Both the position numbers and the translations under genes were made by a program. From the NCBI RefSeq assembly GCF_000498535.1, contig NZ_AVGG01000018.1, forward strand, positions 211,430 to 275,429: a DNA stretch of 64,000 nucleotides, in the 5' to 3' direction. Below, piece after piece: positions 33,162 to 42,001 of the stretch (position 1 is the stretch's first letter; each line of letters starts with the position of its first letter). Below the pieces are notes generated by a model that made no database searches, was not told the DNA's origin, and saw only the letters and a list, made by a program, of their open reading frames with translations. Source of the DNA: Flavobacterium limnosediminis JC2902 (GTDB lineage: Bacteria; Bacteroidota; Bacteroidia; Flavobacteriales; Flavobacteriaceae).

Positions 33162-34382
33162 ATGAAAAAGATAATAAAATATAGTATTACAGGACTACTA
33201 TTATTCATGGTGGTAACGGCCTGCACTACTAAAAATAAAGAAGACCATTCAGGACATGACATGGGAAAAGAAACTACTTTCTACACGTGTTCCATGGATC
33301 CACAAATTAAAGAAGACAAACCCGGAAAATGTCCTATTTGTCATATGTCTTTAACTCCAATAAAAAGCAGCGATACCAATGCAAACGAAATAAGTTTGAG
33401 CAAACAGCAAATACAATTGGGAAATATTACCACACAAACTATTGCAGCAATGCAAAACAATTTAGAACAAAGTTATACGGGAGTTTTAACAATTAACCAA
33501 GAGAAAATTAATACCGTTTCAGCAAGAGCAATGGGTCGAATTGAAAAACTCTACTATAAAACAACTGGCGAATATGTGCGTAAAAATGATGCCTTGTACT
33601 CTTTGTACAGTGAAGATATAGCCATAGCCAAACAGGATTATTTTACGGCTTACGAACAGCTTTCCATGCCGGGTGATTTTGGAAAGAACGCTCAAAATAT
33701 GCTTAATGCGGCCAAACAAAAACTTTTATTCTTGGGGTTGTCAAATTCTCAAATCGAAAACATAAAAAACAATAAGGTAATTTCACCCTATACAACCTTT
33801 TACAGTACCACAAGTGGTTATATTTCCGAGATAATGGCAACAGAAGGAAGTTATATGATGGAAGGTTCCGCTATAATTAAATTGGCTGATTTAAGTAATC
33901 TTTGGCTCGAAGCACAAGTAAACGTAAACTATGCAAAAAGTATTAATCTTGGGCAAAATGCCAAAGTTTCTTTTACTGATTTCCCGGATAAAACAATCAA
34001 TGCGAAAGTTACGTTTATCAATCCCGAAATCAATCCTGATACCCGACTGCTTTTAATACGACTGCAAGTGCCAAATCAAAATTTTGCATTGAAACAGGGT
34101 ATGCAGGCCATCGTTAAACTAAACCAATCCAATATAAAAGGAATTTTTATTCCGGCGGATGCAGTTATCAGAGAGCAAGATGCCTCTTACATCTGGATAG
34201 AAAAAAGTCCGGGCATATTTGAAAATCTTAGGGTGGAAACGGGAATAGAAACCAATGGATTGATAGAAATTAAATCAGAGATTGATGCTTCAAAAAAGGT
34301 AGTAATTACTGGGGCGTATGCCATAAACAGTGAGTTCAAATTCCGCAAAGGATCCGACCCGATGGACAATATGAAAATGTAA
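33162..34382 (+). CDS. cusB: RND periplasmic adaptor with heavy-metal-binding domain (CusB-like, 2)
   Basis: A 406-residue lipoprotein adaptor, paralogous in layout to the previous gene: a signal peptide ending in a lipobox (MVVTACTTK), a metal-binding domain YTCSMDPQIKEDKPGKCPIC in which HM replaces the usual GM, then GRIEKLYYKTTGEYVRKNDA and the barrel-sandwich domain. The His-for-Asp-like difference in the first motif (CSMDP instead of CSMHP) removes one possible ligand. Two bases separate it from the first adaptor. It could form hetero-oligomers with the first adaptor, or serve a different pump. Confidence 0.88.
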   Translation: MKKIIKYSITGLLLFMVVTACTTKNKEDHSGHDMGKETTFYTCSMDPQIKEDKPGKCPICHMSLTPIKSSDTNANEISLSKQQIQLGNITTQTIAAMQNNLEQSYTGVLTINQEKINTVSARAMGRIEKLYYKTTGEYVRKNDALYSLYSEDIAIAKQDYFTAYEQLSMPGDFGKNAQNMLNAAKQKLLFLGLSNSQIENIKNNKVISPYTTFYSTTSGYISEIMATEGSYMMEGSAIIKLADLSNLWLEAQVNVNYAKSINLGQNAKVSFTDFPDKTINAKVTFINPEINPDTRLLLIRLQVPNQNFALKQGMQAIVKLNQSNIKGIFIPADAVIREQDASYIWIEKSPGIFENLRVETGIETNGLIEIKSEIDASKKVVITGAYAINSEFKFRKGSDPMDNMKM

Positions 34383-35063
34383 AAATGTAAAAAGTTAATC
34401 ATTAAGCAAACCGATGTAAGAAATGAAAATAATTGTTACATCAACAAAAGACAGGTAAAAGTCTTATGCGTTTGTTTTTGGACTTGTTTTTTTCCGCTTT
34501 TAGCCATTGGTGCTTTTGCACTTGGACTTGGAAGTATTGAGTTATTTGTCGGATGAACAATGTGGATATTTCAAATAATGGTTTTAATTTCTAATCATTG
34601 CTTATCCTAAACATAGTTGCAGCTATCCTTTATTGTTTGATATGCAAAGTGCGGAGTTAGTTTTCACGGATAATCAAGGGTGTAATCTTAAAAAAATAGA
34701 GCTTCTATTTCAAATCTCCCTCCAACTCCCGTTATATCCTCGTTTCTTCAGGCCATCATACAACTTTCCCTTCAACCAAACCCCGGCAAACACAATCACA
34801 ATCAACCCAAAAATCTCATACGATTCCATACCTCAAAAATACAGCAAGTAGGGTAGTGCACACCCGCAACAAAATTAAGAGCTTCGTTTTTAACAACTAC
34901 TTATCCCAAATTAACAACAATATCATATTGCTATAAAAACAAAAGATGTCCTAGAGTATCTTTTGTGTAAACGGTAAAAAATTTTTTTAGTTTTGTCCTA
35001 AAGCTCGACTTAATTCAAAACCGCTGTTAGTGTAAGTTTTTTATTATTATTCTTTAGTGAATT
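34383..35063. other. Mostly non-coding spacer after the metal cluster
   Basis: The frame of the last adaptor remains open beyond its stop for about 57 codons and ends in a membrane-like segment (LLAIGAFALGLGSIELFVG, stop near 34553), perhaps a remnant. A small minus-strand frame is annotated at 34710. Nothing else is recognised. Confidence 0.45.
34710..34829 (-). CDS. Possible 39-residue membrane peptide
   Basis: From ATG 34829: MESYEIFGLIVIVFAGVWLK, then a basic tail with WREI and TGA 34710-34712. One clear membrane helix followed by positive charges is a typical small membrane protein layout. A TATTTTTG word lies just upstream on the same strand (34844-34837), but it is so close to the ATG that any transcript would be nearly leaderless. 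No family recognised. Confidence 0.4.
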   Translation of the reverse strand: MESYEIFGLIVIVFAGVWLKGKLYDGLKKRGYNGSWREI

Positions 35064-35759
35064 TTATAGTTCTGTAGCCTCCTGATAAAATTCAATACCT
35101 AAAGCTAAAAACAAAGGTTTTGTCGAATTTGGTGTAACAGTATTTGTATGACTGATAATGGCTGTCCCGATAGCATTCCACGGCAAAATCGCAGTTTCTG
35201 AATTGTCTGTTACAAACGTTTCATTCTCAAAATCAATTTCTGCACCACCCGAAATAATCTTGAAGTGGGTTGTACCACTCGGGGCAACAACCATGTTAGT
35301 GGGAATGAACGAAGCAATATCCACTTTAATTTCACCGGTCACACGATCAATAGTGGGTACATAGGGAGCAAATAGGGTGGTACCCAGTTTTCCTCTTATG
35401 TTAAACTCAAAGCCCAATAATAATTCCGCTTCACCGTCAATTACATTTCGTAAGCCCCTTGGACTGGTTAGATCCGCCTGAATTACTTTCATTATGGTTT
35501 GAGTTAATCGACTAACCATTCTGTGGTCTGAAGAATTTAAGAGTAGGGAGCGTAAAGCAGTTCTTAGCATTTTTCCTGCCTTTCCTGCCCATCCAAATTC
35601 CGAGCCGTTTTCACGTGTTCGCTGAAATGCCGGATCGCTTGCAATTCTTTTGGCATCAATGCCCCCTTTTTCACGAACTAAATACCCGTCACCACTTTTG
35701 TAAAAGGTTACATCACCGATGGTACCTTTAATTTTAAATATGCCTTTCTGTCTGGCCAT
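35064..35759 (-). CDS. Conserved-looking hypothetical protein
   Basis: A 231-residue soluble protein that I cannot assign to a named family. The N terminus is ARQKGIFKIKGTIGDVTFYK followed by GDGYLVREKGG, the middle is basic and helical (GKMLRTALRSLLLNSSDHRM), and the C-terminal half alternates beta-like segments (TTHFKIISGGAEIDFENE, KPLFLALGIEFYQEA). There is no signal peptide. Similar 'IGDVTFYK' proteins occur in Flavobacterium genomes as I recall, without a function. It stands alone between the metal cluster and a small HTH protein, so it may belong to the accessory region. Confidence 0.7.
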   Translation of the reverse strand: MARQKGIFKIKGTIGDVTFYKSGDGYLVREKGGIDAKRIASDPAFQRTRENGSEFGWAGKAGKMLRTALRSLLLNSSDHRMVSRLTQTIMKVIQADLTSPRGLRNVIDGEAELLLGFEFNIRGKLGTTLFAPYVPTIDRVTGEIKVDIASFIPTNMVVAPSGTTHFKIISGGAEIDFENETFVTDNSETAILPWNAIGTAIISHTNTVTPNSTKPLFLALGIEFYQEATEL

Positions 35760-36056
35760 AATTTTCTTTTTTAAAGATTAATAATTCATTGTTACTTCTT
35801 CAATCCTAAATTCTGTTGCAACATTTCTCTGATTTATTCTGTTGCAAATTTGGGTTTTAATCAGACTGATTTTAAGTGAAGGATTCAATAGGGTGGTAAC
35901 TGTACAAATCTGTCATAAAAGGGTGCGAAATGACCATATTTGTCTTTTTAACAGCCACTTAAAACCGGTACTTATTTTATATAGTTTTGCAATTGAAGTG
36001 TAATAAAAAAGAAAGTTTAGTAAACAGCAAAGCCTGAGATAAGGCATGGATAGTGT
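35760..36056. promoter_or_regulatory. Divergent spacer with -7-like box
   Basis: TAGTTTTG at 35982-35989 fits a TAnnTTTG box, 67 bases before the ATG at 36057. No consensus upstream box was seen and no gene is present. Confidence 0.35.
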
Positions 36057-36260
36057 ATGAAAACAGCATCAAAAAGAGCATGTATTTATCCGAAGGATAT
36101 ACAGTGTATTACAGGGAAAAGTTACCGCCAAAGCACAAGGCTGTTGCAAAGAATCAGAGAAGATTTAAACAAACCGCAAAAGAGTTTTGTCAGTATCGAA
36201 GAATTTTGCCAGTATACAGGTTTAAAATACGAACATATAGAATCATATATTATCGGCTAA
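36057..36260 (+). CDS. Small HTH-like protein of a Bacteroidetes family
   Basis: A 67-residue basic protein with the pattern IYPKDIQCITGKSYRQSTRL, then KSFVSIEEFCQYTGLKYEHI. Many Bacteroidetes genomes encode short proteins of this type, in which a Y-P-K-D-I...GKS helix pair is followed by an F-V-x-x-E-E-F-C-x-Y-T-G helix-turn-helix; the function is unknown but DNA binding is likely. A second start on the same bases in frame +2 (36053) gives a Lys/Tyr-rich shadow that I reject. It lies in an accessory region. Confidence 0.7.
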   Translation: MKTASKRACIYPKDIQCITGKSYRQSTRLLQRIREDLNKPQKSFVSIEEFCQYTGLKYEHIESYIIG

Positions 36261-36617
36261 AGCTTCAAGTTAGACCATTATCCCAAGCGGCCTAGTAGTT
36301 GTAAAAAGCTCTAAATTTGGTTGTCCATTCACTACGCCGGTAATATTACTGAAGGCGATTACCGGCCATTGACATCTAAAATTGATTGCTTGATTTGAGG
36401 CACGCAGCTAAAATCACTTTGATAGTGTACTGGTTTATTCAGCCCATAATTAAGTGGGGGCCCGCCGTCTTTATGCATTCTCATTCATAAAGTAAGATCG
36501 CAAATACTTCGTGCGTTAGGCTCACCAAAAAGGTGTGTTTTATAGTTGAGTTAATTAGAGGAAGAGAACATTAATACATTTCTGCAATATAAAAGATACC
36601 TATTCGTATAAAATTTT
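36261..36617. other. Spacer with inverted repeat
   Basis: No gene recognised. A perfect 9-base stem GCCGGTAAT / ATTACCGGC (36336-36344, 36358-36366) with a 13-base loop is the main feature, and CACCAAAAAGGTG forms a short hairpin near 36520. The region is somewhat more GC-rich than its surroundings in places (GTGGGGGCCCGCCG at about 36463). Confidence 0.5.
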
Positions 36618-38300
36618 TTATTCTTTAGTTTTAATTACCATCTGAAGCAGTATCCCCAAAATAATGGTCAGGATCGCTCCGATGAAATTCAGCCAAAGGA
36701 AACTCACCACATCCAGATAATAGATGTAAAATATGGTTAGCTGTGTAATTACGGCACTCCAGAAAACGGCACTGGCTTTCACAAATTTCACATAAAACGC
36801 GACCAGAAAAATCCCTAATACAGTTCCGTAGAAAATAGAACCAATAATGTTTACCAATTGTATAAGGTTTTCGAAAAGGGTGCCAATACATGCAAAAAGT
36901 ATGGCGATAATCCCCCAAATCAAAGTGAAGAATTTTGTGGCGTTTACAAAATGTTTTTCGGATTTATCGGCTTTCAGATTTCGTTTATAAATGTCTATTG
37001 TCGTGGTTGACGCTAATGCAGACAATCCGGATGAAGACGAGGACATCGCTGCTGAAAGGATAACGGCCAGCAATAAGCCAATCAGTCCCTTCGGCAGGAA
37101 ATTCAAAATGAAATACAAGAAAACATAATCCTTATCGTTGGTTTCTGTTTTGCTGTCCACTTCACTGATGATTTCTTTTGCCTGTTCGCGTAAATCCTTT
37201 TCCTTTCCGGAAAGAGAAATCATCTTTTGTTGTAAAATAGGATTGTCAAAATCCTGATTTAACTGTCCCACATACAACATGCTGATTTCCTTCTTCTCTT
37301 CCTGAACGGCATCAAGTTCTTTTTCCAGTTTTTCATATTCCGGTTTAAAGGAAGAGTTTTTAACCAGATCATTATTGGTCGGATTAAAATGTAATGGAGA
37401 AGAATGGAATTGAAAGAACACGAACACCATTATACCGGTTAACAGAATAAAGAATTGCATCGGTACTTTTAAAAGGCCGTTCATAATTAATCCGAGTTGG
37501 CTTTCGCGGACAGATTTTCCGGTCAGATATCGACCAACCTGAGACTGATCGGTACCGAAATAGGAGAGCGCTAAAAAGAATCCGCCCGTAATTCCGCTCC
37601 AGAACGTATATCGTGTTTCCGGATTAAAGGAAAAATCGAGGATTTCCATTTTATCATTGGCACCAGCAATTCCGAGGGCGTTACTGAAACTCAGTTCCTC
37701 AGGTAAATAGCTTAAAATCAGAAAAAAAGTAATGAACATTCCCGTCATGATGACAATCATCTGTTGTTTTTGGGTTACGTTAACTGCTTTTGTTCCACCC
37801 GAAAAAGTATAGATGATAACCATAATTCCGATGACGACATTCATCAGGGTAAGGTGCCATCCCAATAAAGCCGAGAGAATGATTGAAGGAGCGTAAATGG
37901 TTAAACCGGTACCAAGTCCGCGTTGCACCAGGAATAGGATAGAAGCAAGGGAACGCGTTTTTACGTCAAAGCGCTGTTCAAGGAATTCATAAGCCGTAAA
38001 AACCTTAAGTCTGTGATAAATCGGGATAAATGTGATGCAGATAACCACCATGGCAATCGGTAATCCGAAATAAAACTGAACAAATCCCATTCCGTCATGA
38101 TAGGCCTGTCCCGGTGTTGAAAGAAACGTAATGGCACTTGCCTGCGTCGCCATAACAGACAAACCGACCATCCACCACGGAGTTTCGTTATTTCCCAGAA
38201 TATATTCCTCAACATTTTTACTGCCTTTAGTCTTCCAGGTTCCGTAAATAACTATGAATAAAAGGGTAACCGATAATACGATCCAGTCGATTAGTTGCAT
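36618..38300 (-). CDS. Sodium/solute symporter (SSS family)
   Basis: A 560-residue inner-membrane transporter of the SSS family, which uses the Na+ gradient to import sugars, amino acids, carboxylates or sialic acid. Membrane helices fill the chain; family marks include ATQASAITFLSTPGQAYHDG, FQFYFGLPIAMVVI-like helix 2 and SAAMSSSSSGLSALAST. A charged cytoplasmic insertion (about 320-390, EKLEKELDAVQEEKKE) is typical of Bacteroidetes members. It is preceded three bases upstream by a 35-residue membrane peptide gene, and further upstream by a PIG-L deacetylase gene. A fragment of its 3' end is duplicated at 18910. The substrate is not shown. Confidence 0.93.
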   Translation of the reverse strand: MQLIDWIVLSVTLLFIVIYGTWKTKGSKNVEEYILGNNETPWWMVGLSVMATQASAITFLSTPGQAYHDGMGFVQFYFGLPIAMVVICITFIPIYHRLKVFTAYEFLEQRFDVKTRSLASILFLVQRGLGTGLTIYAPSIILSALLGWHLTLMNVVIGIMVIIYTFSGGTKAVNVTQKQQMIVIMTGMFITFFLILSYLPEELSFSNALGIAGANDKMEILDFSFNPETRYTFWSGITGGFFLALSYFGTDQSQVGRYLTGKSVRESQLGLIMNGLLKVPMQFFILLTGIMVFVFFQFHSSPLHFNPTNNDLVKNSSFKPEYEKLEKELDAVQEEKKEISMLYVGQLNQDFDNPILQQKMISLSGKEKDLREQAKEIISEVDSKTETNDKDYVFLYFILNFLPKGLIGLLLAVILSAAMSSSSSGLSALASTTTIDIYKRNLKADKSEKHFVNATKFFTLIWGIIAILFACIGTLFENLIQLVNIIGSIFYGTVLGIFLVAFYVKFVKASAVFWSAVITQLTIFYIYYLDVVSFLWLNFIGAILTIILGILLQMVIKTKE

Positions 38301-38303
38301 GGG

Positions 38304-38411
38304 CTAGCTATACATTTGCATTAAAAAATAGAATAATAAAATATAGAATGCATTGAGTAACAACACAATCGTATAGCTTCTTTTCCATTTAAATTCCTGT
38401 TCTTCTTTCAT
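38304..38411 (-). CDS. 35-residue single-helix membrane protein next to the symporter
   Basis: From ATG 38411: MKEEQEFKWKRSYTIVLLLN, then AFYILLFYFLMQMYS and TAG 38304-38306. A charged cytoplasmic N terminus is followed by one strongly hydrophobic helix. Its stop is three bases before the ATG of the SSS symporter, so the genes are almost certainly co-translated. Small membrane subunits paired with SSS transporters are known (DUF4212 and YhdT-like proteins), though those are longer. I infer a helper subunit. Its placement rather than similarity supports it. Confidence 0.7.
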   Translation of the reverse strand: MKEEQEFKWKRSYTIVLLLNAFYILLFYFLMQMYS

Positions 38412-38564
38412 TTTTTTAGTTTCTGAGTTTCTAAGTTTCTGAGTAGCTAAGTTTTAAAACTCTACGTGAAAATCTTGTCTCGTGGTTCTTGTCTCTATTC
38501 TCTTTTTTCTATCCTCTATTCTCTTTTTTCTATTCTCTTTTCTCTTTTCTCTTGACTATCTTCC
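38412..38564. repeat. Simple-repeat spacer
   Basis: CTAAGTTTCTGAG-type words (about 38418-38455) are followed by TCTATTCTCTTTT-type units (about 38486-38556). The second tract is the reverse complement of the AGAATAGAAA tract near 14935 and resembles 13412-13448. Confidence 0.75.
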
Positions 38565-41054
38565 TCACTCTCCAATCGCAATCATATTAGCAATTAAGCG
38601 GAAGGCGCCCGGAACCCCTTCAGGCAATTCTCTGAAGAAACTCAATCCGGTATAAATATAATGACCGTTTCCGTATTTCGCTACTAATAATCCACCTTCT
38701 TTCGGAGTCTCGTTTTTATCGTGTGCAGAAAGTATCGGAGTGAATTCTTTTCCCCATTTGCTTGGGTAGTAAAGTCCCTGTTCCTGAATCCAGCATTCAA
38801 AATCCTTTTCGGTAATTTTATTCGGGAAGTTTAAAACAGTATGTTTCGGGTTTAAGAACGTTACTTTTGCGGTTTCTTCGGTAACCCTGTCTTGTGATAA
38901 TTTCAGTTCGAAAGGCGCAATATCATTGGTGACTAATTTTCCTGCTGTGTTGTATTGAACGATCATGGTTCCGCCGTTTTTCACATAATCCAACAGAATG
39001 CTTTGTTTGAATTTTAAGGCATCGACGGTATTGTAGGCCCTGATTCCGACAAGAATGGCATCAAAACTCTGAATAGTTTCGGTCGTTATTTTATCCGGTG
39101 AAAGTAAGGTTACATTATAATCCATCTGACGTAAACTTTCAGGGACTTCATCTCCAGCTCCCATGATGTAACCAATGTTAGTGCCTCTTGTTTCGATTTC
39201 AATTTTATTGAATTTGGCTTCGGAAGGTATTAAAACCTGCTGTAGTGGAATATGGGCATAATCAATGGTAACCAGTTTTTTATCAAAACGCACACTGTCA
39301 ACAATGGCAATGCTTTTTGCAATGGCCTCGGTAGGATAGGTTGGCGGTGTTACTTCGAAAGTAACTGTTTTTTCTCCGCCTTTTTGCGGAATATCGAATG
39401 CGATTTTTTTAGGCCATACTTTCCAATCAGCAGGTAAATCAAAGATAACATCGCCTTTACAATTGTCTTTACCGGCTCTTATTTTTACAGAAATAACGTG
39501 TTTTCTGTTGTTCGGAAACAATTCCACCTTGTTTAAAATTTCAGTGGTAACATCCGGCAGTACCGCGAAAGGCTGATACATTTCTCCTTTTACCGGATCA
39601 TTGAATTTGTATACCACGTTTTTATAAATATCGAAAGAAACATCACAAATTTTGATTTTCCAGTGTACTTTCAGCGGATCGGTTTCGGGTTTGCCGATTT
39701 TATTCGGATCGGTTACAGAGAATAATCCCAAAGTTCCTTTTTCGTTCAGCCAATAAGGGGATGAAAACGGAAGGTTTTCAGGGATTTTAATTTGTTTTTC
39801 CGATTTGAACGGAATGTTGTACTCCAGTTTTTTATCATCGGTTACAGTCGTATTTAAGAAAGCTGACGACAGTATTTCCACAGGTTCATTGCTTCGGTTT
39901 ACGGCTTCCAGTTTTAAAACGATTTCACCGTTAGGATTTGTGTTTTGAATTGAAGCGACACCTTCCAGATATAATCCGCAGGTTGCAATAATAATGTTTT
40001 CAAGTTCCTGCTTTTTGACTGTTTTCCAGTGTTCATCTTCCAGTTGACAGATTAATTTGTAAGCCTCAATTAATTTTGTCAAATGAATTTCCGGATTTTT
40101 GAAGTTGTAATTTTTCTGGATTTCCGACAGTATTTTACCGATAGATTCTCCTCCCTTAACTCTTGTCCAGGTAGTGTTAATCCCTTCAAAAATGTTGTTT
40201 TTGTCTTTTGGGAAATCGCCTTTTAGGAATTCAAGATATTCCAATTCATTGCCTCTGGTTCCGGTAGTTCCGAATCCCTGACATTGGTGCTGGCTTCGGC
40301 TCAAAGCAGCAATTTCACCGTTACTTTTTCCTTTCAACGGATAAAACACACCAGTGTTAATGGTAAGCAGATTGGTTTTGTCTGCTTTTTTAAAATTTTC
40401 CTCGCTACCATAAAACCACCATGAGGTATTGAAAAACAATCGCTTAGGCTTCCAAACCGTAGTGGTTGTTAATTGTTCCGGATAAACAGTAACATCATTG
40501 GCTTTCTCGAAGGCTTCATAACTTAACATTGCCGATGCTGTGTGGTGTCCGTGTGTGGTGCCCGGGGTTTTGTGGCTGAATCGGTTAATGATTACATCCG
40601 GTTTGAATCGTCTGATGGTGAGGATGACATCGCTTAGGATGGCTTCCTTGTTCCATATTTCAAAAGTTTCCAAAGGTTCTTTTGAGTATCCGAAATCATT
40701 TGCGCGTGAAAAAAACTGTTCACCGCCGTCGATTCTTCTTGCGGCTAAAAGTTCCTGAGTACGTAAAACACCCAGCAGTTCTTTAAGTTCGGTTCCGATA
40801 AGATTTTGTCCACCATCGCCACGGGTAAGAGATAAATATCCTGTACGAGCCTTGGTTTCATTGGAAAAATAGGAGATGAGTCTGGTGTTTTCGTCATCAG
40901 GATGAGCTGCAATGTAAAGAACAGACCCCAGAAAATTCAGTTTTTCAATCTGATTGTAGATGTCGGCTGAAGTTGGTTTTTGCGGATGCTGAGCAAATAC
41001 GGGTTGCAAAAAAAGCAGCAGTAATATATGTGAAAGTAAGCGGGGCTTCTTCAT
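38565..41054 (-). CDS. Exported PIG-L family deacetylase with large C-terminal region
   Basis: An 829-residue exported protein. The signal peptide ends near LQPVFAQ. The N-terminal PIG-L domain (about 38-330) has YIAAHPDDENTRLISYF, in which AHPDDE is the zinc-binding motif, TRGDGGQNLIG, and THGHHTAS with the third ligand. PIG-L enzymes deacetylate N-acetyl-sugars. The rest has beta-sandwich-like regions and a C-terminal glutamine-amidotransferase-like fold (DAILVGIRAYNTV, YVKNGGTMIVQYNT). In Bacteroidetes such proteins often sit with transporters of amino-sugar-derived substrates; the symporter lies downstream. Function is inferred by family. Confidence 0.88.
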   Translation of the reverse strand: MKKPRLLSHILLLLFLQPVFAQHPQKPTSADIYNQIEKLNFLGSVLYIAAHPDDENTRLISYFSNETKARTGYLSLTRGDGGQNLIGTELKELLGVLRTQELLAARRIDGGEQFFSRANDFGYSKEPLETFEIWNKEAILSDVILTIRRFKPDVIINRFSHKTPGTTHGHHTASAMLSYEAFEKANDVTVYPEQLTTTTVWKPKRLFFNTSWWFYGSEENFKKADKTNLLTINTGVFYPLKGKSNGEIAALSRSQHQCQGFGTTGTRGNELEYLEFLKGDFPKDKNNIFEGINTTWTRVKGGESIGKILSEIQKNYNFKNPEIHLTKLIEAYKLICQLEDEHWKTVKKQELENIIIATCGLYLEGVASIQNTNPNGEIVLKLEAVNRSNEPVEILSSAFLNTTVTDDKKLEYNIPFKSEKQIKIPENLPFSSPYWLNEKGTLGLFSVTDPNKIGKPETDPLKVHWKIKICDVSFDIYKNVVYKFNDPVKGEMYQPFAVLPDVTTEILNKVELFPNNRKHVISVKIRAGKDNCKGDVIFDLPADWKVWPKKIAFDIPQKGGEKTVTFEVTPPTYPTEAIAKSIAIVDSVRFDKKLVTIDYAHIPLQQVLIPSEAKFNKIEIETRGTNIGYIMGAGDEVPESLRQMDYNVTLLSPDKITTETIQSFDAILVGIRAYNTVDALKFKQSILLDYVKNGGTMIVQYNTAGKLVTNDIAPFELKLSQDRVTEETAKVTFLNPKHTVLNFPNKITEKDFECWIQEQGLYYPSKWGKEFTPILSAHDKNETPKEGGLLVAKYGNGHYIYTGLSFFRELPEGVPGAFRLIANMIAIGE

Positions 41055-41124
41055 ACTGTAGTGTTATTCTTGTGTTTCAAATATAGTGAAATAGACGAAC
41101 AGACGGTTATATTTAACAAAAAGA

Positions 41125-41156
41125 AAGAAGCAAAAACATAACTGTCTTTGCTTCTT
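41125..41156 (-). terminator. Possible terminator of the His/Gly-rich secreted protein gene
   Basis: Stem AAGAAGCAAA / TTTGCTTCTT (41125-41134, 41147-41156), followed on the minus strand by a T-rich run. It lies 25 bases past the stop at 41181. Confidence 0.55.
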
Positions 41157-41180
41157 GGGATAATTTATGAAAATTAAAAT

Positions 41181-41849
41181 TTAACCTCTTTGACCATGAC
41201 CTCTTCCTCCGCCATTTCCGTTTCCACGACCGTTTCCATTTCCGTTCCCGTCGTTTCCGCGACCACGACCGTGTCCGTTATCATTTTTTGTATAGCCTGA
41301 ACCGGAATTTTTATATTCGGTTCGGTAATCGTTATGTTTTCGTTCTCCTCGATTGTCGTTCGTATTTCTGTGATAATCGTTTCTGTGATAATCATTTCTG
41401 TAGTATTCTTTTCTGTCGTCATCATTTCTTTCGTGACGATAGCCTTCTCTCGGACCATTGTAAACTACTTGCGGACGTGCGCCAATCGTTCTTTGATACG
41501 GACCTCTGTAACCGTGATGGTATTTTACTTTGTGATGTTTGTAATACACATAAGGGTTTGGACCGTAATCGTGTAAGCAAACTTTGTAAGCTCCGTATAA
41601 ATCATAATGTCTGTATCGGTACGGTAAGTAAGCCGCTCTTATCCATCCGCCACCATCAAAATAGATGAACATTGCCGATGGGACATCGTAATAAACCTCA
41701 ATGTCCGGAATATAATAATAACGGGTTTCAGCATATCCGACAGGTCCCCAAACAGGAGGGGTGTTGATATTTACATTCACGGAAACCTGAGCTTGTGTAC
41801 TTAATGTCATTAATAAGAAACCTGCGAATAAAAATTTAAGAGCTTTCAT
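41181..41849 (-). CDS. Exported His/Tyr- and Gly/Asn-rich protein
   Basis: A 222-residue exported protein with a signal peptide (MKALKFLFAGFLLMTLSTQA). The mature N-terminal half is Tyr/Pro-rich (PDIEVYYDVPSAMFIYFDGG, YLPYRYRHYDLYG), followed by a His/Arg/Asn-rich segment with YRNDYHRNDYHRNT repeats and a Gly/Asn/Arg tail (GNGNGRGNGNGGGRGHG). It is a low-complexity envelope protein common in Flavobacteria; metal binding through His is possible but unproven. An upstream ATG at 41873 adds eight non-signal residues, so I use 41849. Confidence 0.78.
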   Translation of the reverse strand: MKALKFLFAGFLLMTLSTQAQVSVNVNINTPPVWGPVGYAETRYYYIPDIEVYYDVPSAMFIYFDGGGWIRAAYLPYRYRHYDLYGAYKVCLHDYGPNPYVYYKHHKVKYHHGYRGPYQRTIGARPQVVYNGPREGYRHERNDDDRKEYYRNDYHRNDYHRNTNDNRGERKHNDYRTEYKNSGSGYTKNDNGHGRGRGNDGNGNGNGRGNGNGGGRGHGQRG

Positions 41850-42001
41850 AATTTTATATTTTAATTTAACCAATATTCGTTTGATGTTTGAATATTTCCA
41901 ACTTCCGTGCCAAAATTGAAGTCGATATAAAATTATGATGTGTTAAATTTTTGAAATTCATCTTTTAGTGTTGAATTTCAGTGTTTTATAGCCTTAGTTT
42001 G

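Noticed and set aside
36053..36295. 80-codon frame overlapping the small HTH gene
   Set aside because: It is an alternative frame over the same bases with Lys/Tyr/Arg-biased composition; the 67-residue frame matches a known small-protein pattern.
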